From positions 2,177,501 to 2,241,500 of the forward strand of contig NC_091673.1 in NCBI RefSeq assembly GCF_042453785.1: a stretch of 64,000 bases of DNA. Direction: 5' to 3'. The stretch comes from Malus domestica (lineage: Eukaryota; Streptophyta; Magnoliopsida; Rosales; Rosaceae). The first letter of the stretch is position 1; each line of letters begins with the position of its first letter. The notes below the pieces were generated by a model. The model had not been told where the DNA came from. It was given only the letters and a program-made list of their open reading frames with translations, and searched no databases. Made by a program: the position numbers and the translations under genes. Of this stretch, positions 57,355 to 64,000 are shown one piece after another.

Positions 57355-60300
57355 TTACAAGAATGATTTTACATCTACAAAAAACGATAAATATGGTCGG
57401 TTAATGTTAACCTCGAAAACTCTCACACATTGATCTGCCCCGCAAGAAGCGAGCTGCAAGCTACCGGAATCTTCATTCTTGCAGTTTCTCCATGCCAAAC
57501 GGTTTACAGCAGAGACATGGCACATCAACGGATCAAGCCGTACGACGAGGGAAGCAACTGCGCCTGCTACTCCAGCATCAGATCTTTTAACGGAGAGATT
57601 CCACAATTCAATGAGTCCGTTTTCCATTCCAACTGCGAGGAGCCCATCGTTGCTCTTGCGATCAAGACCGATCCAAGAAAGGGCCATGACGCTGCTACTG
57701 AACTGGGGAAGAGTCGTGAGCAGCTTCACCGAAGACTCATTTTCCACCGTCCAGATCTTCACCGTCTTGTCCCTCGAGCCTGTGGCAAATTCGTAGCCAT
57801 GTGGATTCCAAGAGCATGCCCATATGATTCTTTTGTGTGCCTCCTGCTTAGCTACGAGCTGGTAACTAATTTCATCGGTGCCTAAACAGAGATATCAGAA
57901 GAACTACGTATCACGGAAAGTCTTAGCAATCTTTTGACAGGTGATCACGTGGTAACAGTGAAAGTACCTAGCTTAAACTAAAGCGTACCTGCTTTATCGA
58001 TTGAAAATACGGAGAACTGGCGATCCCTTGATACCGCCAACAGGAATTTGTCACCATGAGAGAATTCCAATTGTGTCACGGTCAAAGTATGAGACTGCAA
58101 GCGACCAACTGCTTTCCATGAACCAATTTGCCATAGCCAAATTTCTGCTACCGCTGCTGATTGAGCCTGCGACATAATCATTGTTTAGTACAACAATAAC
58201 TTATGAAACAAGTTATTCTTGTTACGCCTTACTTTCAAATGATTTACAATTCTTTCGGTACTATCAATACTGAAGAAAAGTACAGTTTCACTGATCTATT
58301 TCCTGTATCTGTAGATAAGAGCACATAAGTTATATGGGTTTTTTTATTTCTGGAGAGTAGATATACTGGTAAGAGGTCGCACTTGGTGCGATGGCAAGTG
58401 CCTTCGCCCATGAGCGGTAGGTCTCGGGTTCGAGACTTGGGAGCAGCCTCTCCATAAAATGGAGGTAAGGCTAGCCGACATTCACCTCTCCCAGACCTTG
58501 CGTAAAGCGGGAGCCTTGTGCACTGGGTATGACCTTTTTTTTTTATTTTTTATCCACCAGTCTAAGTGCGATCCATTCTCTAGAGCAATGTTTTGCCTAA
58601 GAAATTTTTAAGATTATCCATGTTTCCGTTATTATCACAGCAAGTACAATGACTCCACATACCTTACATGAAGAGGCAACAAGCTTCCCGTCATGATCAC
58701 TGCACAAAGCAAACAGTTCATTCCCATGACCGTAAAGTTTGTGCGACTCTGGCCATAGTGTATGCCATGCCAGTTGATCTTCAATGGGAGGTTCAGTCAA
58801 CACTACTGGAACTGCATCAGGAATGGTTTCAAGTGTGTCGAGGCCATCATTCACATTCTTGTCTGGGGTATGCTGCTCAGCTGACAAAAAGAAACAAAAT
58901 CAATAAATAAAGTAAGCCCTTAAAAACTATTCCTAATTTACAAAACTTAATTAAGAAAAAAAAAGAACGATACTTGCAAGAAAAACCACATTAATATTAG
59001 AAAAGAAAGAAAGGTGCGAGGAGAGAGAGTTACCGTGAACATAAATAGGTTTCTGTGATAGCCCAAGAGCAGACATATTTGCACCTAAAATCTGAACACC
59101 AACTTGGAGATCATCTGCAAAGTTAGACGTTTGTGAAATGGCATGACCCAATGTCTTCAAGAAAGACAAAGGAGCTTCAAACACTCTGGCAACTTTCTCA
59201 TCAGCTCCGCTGACAAATCGATGGTTCCCTTTTCCTTGGATGATGGCCACACAGTTAATATCATGACCATGAACTTGAGGGCGAGCAATTTCATGCCAAG
59301 ACTCCTCGTCCCTAGGAGACGCCTCATTTTGCCAAGGAGCAAAAATTCGAGTTGTCTGATCATGACTGACTGACAGCAAGTATTGACCAGATCTTCCCCA
59401 TGCCATATCTGTTATTGCTGCAAAATGCCCAGATGGAACCTTTTGTGGTTGCCAATTTTCATAGTCAGTGCCGACATTTTTCCAAAGATGGAAAGATCCA
59501 CCATATCCATGTGCTAATATTGAATCTCCATTAGGGCTCCAGTGGCCACCATAAAACCCTAGAGCACAATGACTTAATTCTCCAACAGTAACAACATTCA
59601 TCCAGATACCAGATGTCTTTTCAGGTTTCCAAATCATCATTGTCTTGTCCATAGATGCAGATAAGATGCTTTGGGGTTGACAGTAGGCAATCCCTTCGGA
59701 AGATGCATTTGATGGGGGTTGCCACTCCACTGAATACACCCAATCTTCATGTCCAATTAGAAGAGATTCCAACGATATCTGATATGATGTTGTGCCGGCT
59801 ATAAGTACAGGGCCTTCAATATAAGATGCTAAGCTCACTTTTTTTTTCTGGTAAGCACTCTGGTTGCTGTCCAAAGACTCCTTTAAAGCCATCTTCCATA
59901 TGCGTATGCCTCTGTCTTGAGATGAACTAACAAGTAGAACATTGCTTGCCTCACCATTGGTGCACATAGGTAGTGCGAAATCCAGACTTCTGATCCAATC
60001 TGTATGCCCTTTCAACTCGCACCCTTTAACAAACTACATGTACATATAAAAAGAATTCAAAACTTATTTAAGGAACAAAAATGTCAACAACAAAAAAAAA
60101 AAAAAAATCAGAAGATTGATTAATATAATGCTACATACCTTTCCTCTCCTCTCCCCGCTGTAAAGGTGAATTTTGTTATCCAGTCCTCCCATTGCCAGGA
60201 CTAAGTGCCCAGTACTTCCAGGCAACTCTGATAACGAAAGTGCTACCATGGGTTTTGTACCAACGGAGAGAGAATCCAGATGCAACAGTTCACAGTCACC

Positions 60301-61770
60301 TAGAAAAACTCAGAAAAGTCATGTTTCCAATTGATTTTGAAATTCTTTCATTTGATGTGAAGGGAGAACTTTTGGCTGTATCATTCATTACAAAAACATA
60401 ATATTTTTGTGCTTTAGAACGTTAAAACTTTTATATAATGGTTGTTTCAAATCCATAACATGAACCTAAGTAGATCGATTTAGCGGAAGAGTTGGAAGGA
60501 ATGGTGTTGCCACTTCATGAACTGTCTTGTACCCCTTCTTTGACATTGTCAGTAGAATCAAATGTGTAGAACTAAAGCAAACCAACTTAGATATCTATAA
60601 AACTTATAAAAGTTAACAATTTGCCTTAGTCCACTGAATTTTGGGCTCACCTCCACAAGTTGATGGAAAAACAACCTCCCATATATAAACGGTACCATCG
60701 GAAGACGTAGAGGCAAAGATTGCCTCAGTTTGAGAAACCATAATTCCAGTAATGCATGTGACACCCTTCTTGTGCAACTGAGGTAGCTGTTGCACATACC
60801 TCCACTGTAAAGGAAAAGCAAACAGAGTCCATGAAGATAACACATTTCAGCAGAAAACAATTCTTTCAAATATATTCGCAACTCAGACACAACTAACTGA
60901 TTAAGAAGTAAACAGACTTCCGAAAACTGAAATAAGTAACGAACCCTCCAACTAGCTAAGAGACATATGAGAGGGCCTAAAAACTACAACCTTTCACACA
61001 GTTTTAGCTAGCTAGAACCCTCCTACTAGCTAGGAAATAAATAAGAGGACCTAAAACTACAACTTTTCACACAGTTTTAACTAGCTATTCGCTACATTCG
61101 TTCGACAATTCAATGCAACCTACTGTACTGATAAGTTTCGAAGGAAACTTTAAGAAAACACCAACAAAAACAATAAGAATTGCAATAACACGAACACACA
61201 CCGGCAACGACAAGAGTATACCTTTCCTTCAAGAACAGAGTACTCCCACAAAATAATTGCACCAGCAGCATCTCCGGAGAGCAAATAATGCCGGTCCAAG
61301 TGTTTAGCTGTGGAAATCCGGCAAAATCTAGTCAGAAACCCAAATAACAACTTAAAAACAGTAAATTTGAATTCAGAAAACAAAATACTCTCTTTTTTCT
61401 TCATTTGTTTCAGAAAAACCCCAAAAAGTACCTCTATATGCAAACTTGTTACTTGGGAGCCACTGGGTGCAATTCACAGCAGCCTTGTGACCCGGAAGAG
61501 TAGTCCAAATTTGAGCAGTCTGCAGCCATTTTTGTAAAAAAATAAAAAATAAAATAGTTTGAATGGAAAACTGGGTTCATAAGGGGGGTGGGAGAGAGAG
61601 AGAGAGAGGACCTTCGGATTAAAGATAGCGACGGCGTTTTGGGCACCGAAAGCAACTAAATCACAAGCACCCCACGAGACGTTGTTGACGATTCTGTTGC
61701 AGCCTGCTCCTATGAACACTCCCTTGACTCCAACCCCACTCCCTCCTCTGCCACCATCTCCGCTAGACAT
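57355..61770 (-). CDS. ELP2: Elongator complex protein 2 (ELP2), WD40 repeats
   Basis: Nine exons (61770-61612, 61519-61432, 61307-61222, 60804-60651, 60299-60139, 60033-59034, 58880-58663, 58166-57989, 57881-57355) join in phase to 856 aa. WD repeats are visible along the length: HYLLSGDAAGAIILWEY, AIFASTSSDGTVYIWEV, LLVSSSQDRGIRIWKM, SILSASMDKTMMIWKP, YLLSVSHDQTTRIFAPW, FVSGADEKVARVFEAP, FLLAVSRDRQFSVFSI, EFATGSRDKTVKIWTV, LLAVGMENGLIELWNL and LQLASCGADQCVRVFEV. They form the two seven-blade propellers of ELP2, an accessory scaffold of Elongator, which modifies wobble uridines in tRNA and in plants affects growth and immunity. Length fits the family. One intron holds an Au-type SINE. It shares a 312-bp promoter with the hydrolase. 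Confidence 0.96.
58375..58531 (+). mobile_element. Au-type SINE in an ELP2 intron
   Basis: Full-length-looking copy: GGTCGCACTTGGTGCGATGG (box A region), CGGGTTCGAGACTTGGGAGC (box B), GTAAGGCTAGCCGACATTCA, CCTTGCGTAAAGCGGGAGCC, GTGCACTGGGTATGACC and a T-tail. Sits in the intron between exons 7 and 8, opposite to the gene. Confidence 0.9.
60943..61086. repeat. Tandem duplication of about 72 bp in an ELP2 intron
   Basis: GAACCCTCC.ACTAGCTA..A followed by GAGG.CCTAAAA.CTACAAC.TTTCACACAGTTTTA occurs twice in a row. Confidence 0.8.
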
Positions 61771-62082
61771 GGTGGAAGAACTTGCTGTGGTTTGGCAGAT
61801 AGACGGCGGCTTCAGCTTCAGGTGTTGGAAGCTCTCGTTCCGCTTTTGCTGGTCCGGGAAAAAGTGACGGAAAGGAAGAAAGGAATGTTTGGGCCGGAGT
61901 TAGGAAAATGGGCCGAGGCCCAAAATCAAAGACTTACTTCTTGGGCCTAAAAACGATATATTCAAGGCCTGTTACGCTTGGTAAAGTGTACAGGCGAAAT
62001 GTTCAACACCACACTTTACCGTCTCAACCGCTTGTACGGAGAAATGTTCAAACTGAAATAACCAGAAAAGACCAAACTTCAG
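61771..62082. promoter_or_regulatory. Shared divergent promoter of ELP2 and the hydrolase gene
   Basis: Only 312 bp lie between the two start codons, which point away from each other. Contains GGGCC/GGCCC motifs (near 61891, 61911, 61918 and 61945), the site II/TCP-like elements common in plant housekeeping genes. No TATA box is evident. Confidence 0.65.
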
Positions 62083-64000
62083 ATGGCGGCAATCCCGTAC
62101 GACATTCGCTGCGCGCTTCTCCTGAATCATCACGCATCGTCGTTATCATCACCATCATCGTCCACGTCATCGCCGTCGTTATCCACCATTCGGTCCCTCA
62201 GCCCCACCCTTCTCGGCTCGCGCGCCTCCGCGGCGCGTCGAGTCCTCTCGCTGTCGACCTCGTGCTGGACGACGTCGTTCCGGCTCAGAGCCTTCTCCAC
62301 CGACCCCGGAGAGGCCGCCGCCGTCAAACTTCCGGAGAAGCCGTCGATATGCACGGCCGATGAGCTCCACTACGTGTCCGTGCCGAACTCCGATTGGAAG
62401 CTCGCGCTATGGCGATACCTCCCGTGCCCCAAGGTACTAAATTTACTTTTCAAAAAGGAATTTATTTCTGTTCAATTTTAAAATTTTGATTTAAATGAAT
62501 CAATTCTTAGGAATTAATACTTATAATTTACGAGAAATTGAGGTTGAGTGAGTGTTTACTGAAACAGGCGCCTCAGAGGAAACATCCATTGCTGCTTTTG
62601 TCAGGAGTGGGGACCAACGCCATTGGATATGATCTCTCTCCCGAGGTAACATTACATTTGCATGAAATAATTGTATTAATCTCTCAATTAATCGTTAAAT
62701 TAATGTATCTAATTAAAAAAAAGAATCATTTTTCTTGTTCTTGTTAAAATGTTGTTAATTTATAGCCAGATGATAGAGAAAAATTGTAAAAAATCTCAAT
62801 TTCACGACTTTATTCTTAATTTTTGCAAAAGAACACTAGAAGGAGGGAGTTTTCAATGTCAATGTGTGCATTTGACTTGGTTTATTTGTGATTGCTGATG
62901 GAATGTGGCATATCTGCAGTCTTCGTTTGCGCGTTACATGTCTAGGCAAGGATTCGAGACCTGGGTTCTCGAAGTTCGTGGTGCTGGACTGAGCGTGCAA
63001 GAATCGGATCGCAAGGAAATTCAGCAATCTGCCCATGAAAGGTCTGAAGAGATGGAAGCTGTTTCTGAGAGTGCAACTGATGCAGCTTTTCCTGCTGCCT
63101 CAGCACCTGAGACTCCTGCTCAGGAAGAAAAAAATGAAAATTCAGCTTCTAAGAGTGCACCTGATGCAGCTTTTCCTGTTGCCTCGGCACCTGAGACTCC
63201 TGCTCGAGAAGAAAAACATGAGAATTCTTCTTCTAAGAGTGCCACTAATGGAGCATTTTCTGCAGAAAAGCAGTCTGGTGCCTCAGCACCTGAGGTTCCT
63301 GCTCAAGGAGTGATTTCAGCTTTCAGTGGAGACGTTACAAATATATTAACTGTAGGGGATGAATCAAAATCAGTGACAAAGTTGACAGAAAATTTTACGC
63401 AGCTGTCAGAAAGATTTTCTGGCATTCTCAGTGAAGGTCAATCGACGATCATGGCTGCTAAGTTGCTTGACCAAATTTCAAAACTGTTCGCTGGTTCTGC
63501 ATTATCTGAGCGTATTAATGAGATAAGCTATAAGATTTCAGGCCTGTTAGAGACAAGACAAAACTCAGCTATTGCTAGCCAGATCAAGGACCTCAGTCAA
63601 AGGCTTGTAAATATCATTGAAGAGGGTCAGCGATCAGTTTCACCTCCATTGTTTGACTTGCAAGAGCGTTTTAATTCTACGCTGGAAGATTTCCAGAAAC
63701 AACTTGAATTGATGGTGAAATATGATTGGGACTTTGACCATTACTTGGAAGAGGATGTACCTGCTGTGGTGAGGTGACAATTTATCTTGATGGAAGGCTA
63801 TCATATGATTGCCCTTTTTGAATTTAGTCTTTAGGAGAAGCATCCATTTGGATTACACGTAGTATCTCTTCTATTATATTGAATCAAATAGTTTTCCTTC
63901 CTTTTACATGATGAATTTATAGTCTTCAATGTTAATTTACAGATGGACTATATAATGGCAGAAAGTAAGCCAAAGGATGGGAAGTTGTTAGCTGTTGGAC
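62083..64000 (+). CDS. Alpha/beta hydrolase (At1g15060/At1g73750-like), 3' end outside window
   Basis: Exons 62083-62433, 62568-62645, 62920-63768 and from 63943 to the edge join in phase. The N-terminus (MAAIPYDIRCALLLNHHASS, then Ser/Arg-rich, few acids) looks like an organelle transit peptide. Then comes WKLALWRYLPCPKAPQRKHPLLLLSGVGTNAIGYDLSPE and SSFARYMSRQGFETWVLEVRGAGLS, the first strands and oxyanion region of an alpha/beta hydrolase fold. The catalytic Ser elbow, Asp and His lie beyond the window or were not found. A helical insert with coiled-coil-like repeats (QLSERFSGILSEGQSTI) and Ala/Pro/Glu repeats at 63080-63300 splits the fold. Substrate unknown. Confidence 0.88.
63077..63304 (+). 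repeat. In-frame repeats in the hydrolase insert
   Basis: Two full units and part of a third of about 33 codons: AAFP.ASAPETPAQEEK.ENS.SKSA. Lengths stay in frame, so the protein tolerates them. Confidence 0.8.

Noticed and set aside
1-64000. Bacterial-type features: operons, CRISPR arrays, Shine-Dalgarno sites, tRNA genes
   Set aside because: The window is plant nuclear DNA. No CRISPR-like spacing was found, and the only tRNA-like signals are SINE internal promoters.

Overview
The window is plant nuclear DNA, AT-rich and full of introns and small transposons. Codon use, gene content, a MIR482 gene and the mix of short repeat families suggest a woody rosid, most likely a Rosaceae tree of the apple/pear type. 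That placement is an inference. Coding starts were set on ATG and exon borders on GT/AG sites that keep the reading frame.

Layout. 1-9.1 kb: a small-RNA locus on the minus strand. A clear MIR482-type hairpin lies at 1.6 kb and a second, divergent MIR482/2118-like hairpin at 8.6 kb, each with its own TATA box. Between them sit an RTE-type LINE fragment and a PIF/Harbinger transposon inserted into that LINE. 9.7-11.0 kb: a tandem CCCH zinc-finger protein gene (C3H14/15 type). 13.0-21.1 kb: two related B-box zinc-finger genes on the minus strand; the second shows signs of decay. Between them are a Harbinger element carrying only a Myb-like gene, and a LINE fragment holding a TRIM retroelement. 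23.3-24.7 kb: a Rad60/ESC2-type SUMO-like-domain protein with an ATG-only first coding exon. 26.7-29.7 kb: a decayed type-B response regulator (ARR-B) gene. 30.1-33.9 kb: a graveyard with an L1 fragment, the 3' half of a BAT1-like amino-acid permease, two solo LTRs, a hAT miniature element, and a broken copy of the small 152-aa gene that lies intact at 34.5-35.0 kb. 36.6-42.7 kb: two tandem lipid phosphate phosphatase genes. 43-52 kb: gene-poor DNA rich in MITEs, SINEs and a 1.26-kb hAT element that seems to carry gene-like sequence. 52.2-54.6 kb: a PB1-domain protein with a Gln-rich tail. 57.4-61.8 kb: the Elongator subunit ELP2. 62.1 kb to the end: an alpha/beta hydrolase, divergent from ELP2 across a 312-bp shared promoter and cut by the window edge.

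The genes are not an operon and are mostly unrelated. The strongest points for follow-up are the two MIR482-family hairpins, decay of the second B-box gene and of the ARR-B gene, and several very well-marked insertions with exact target duplications, including a SINE trace only 15 bp long.
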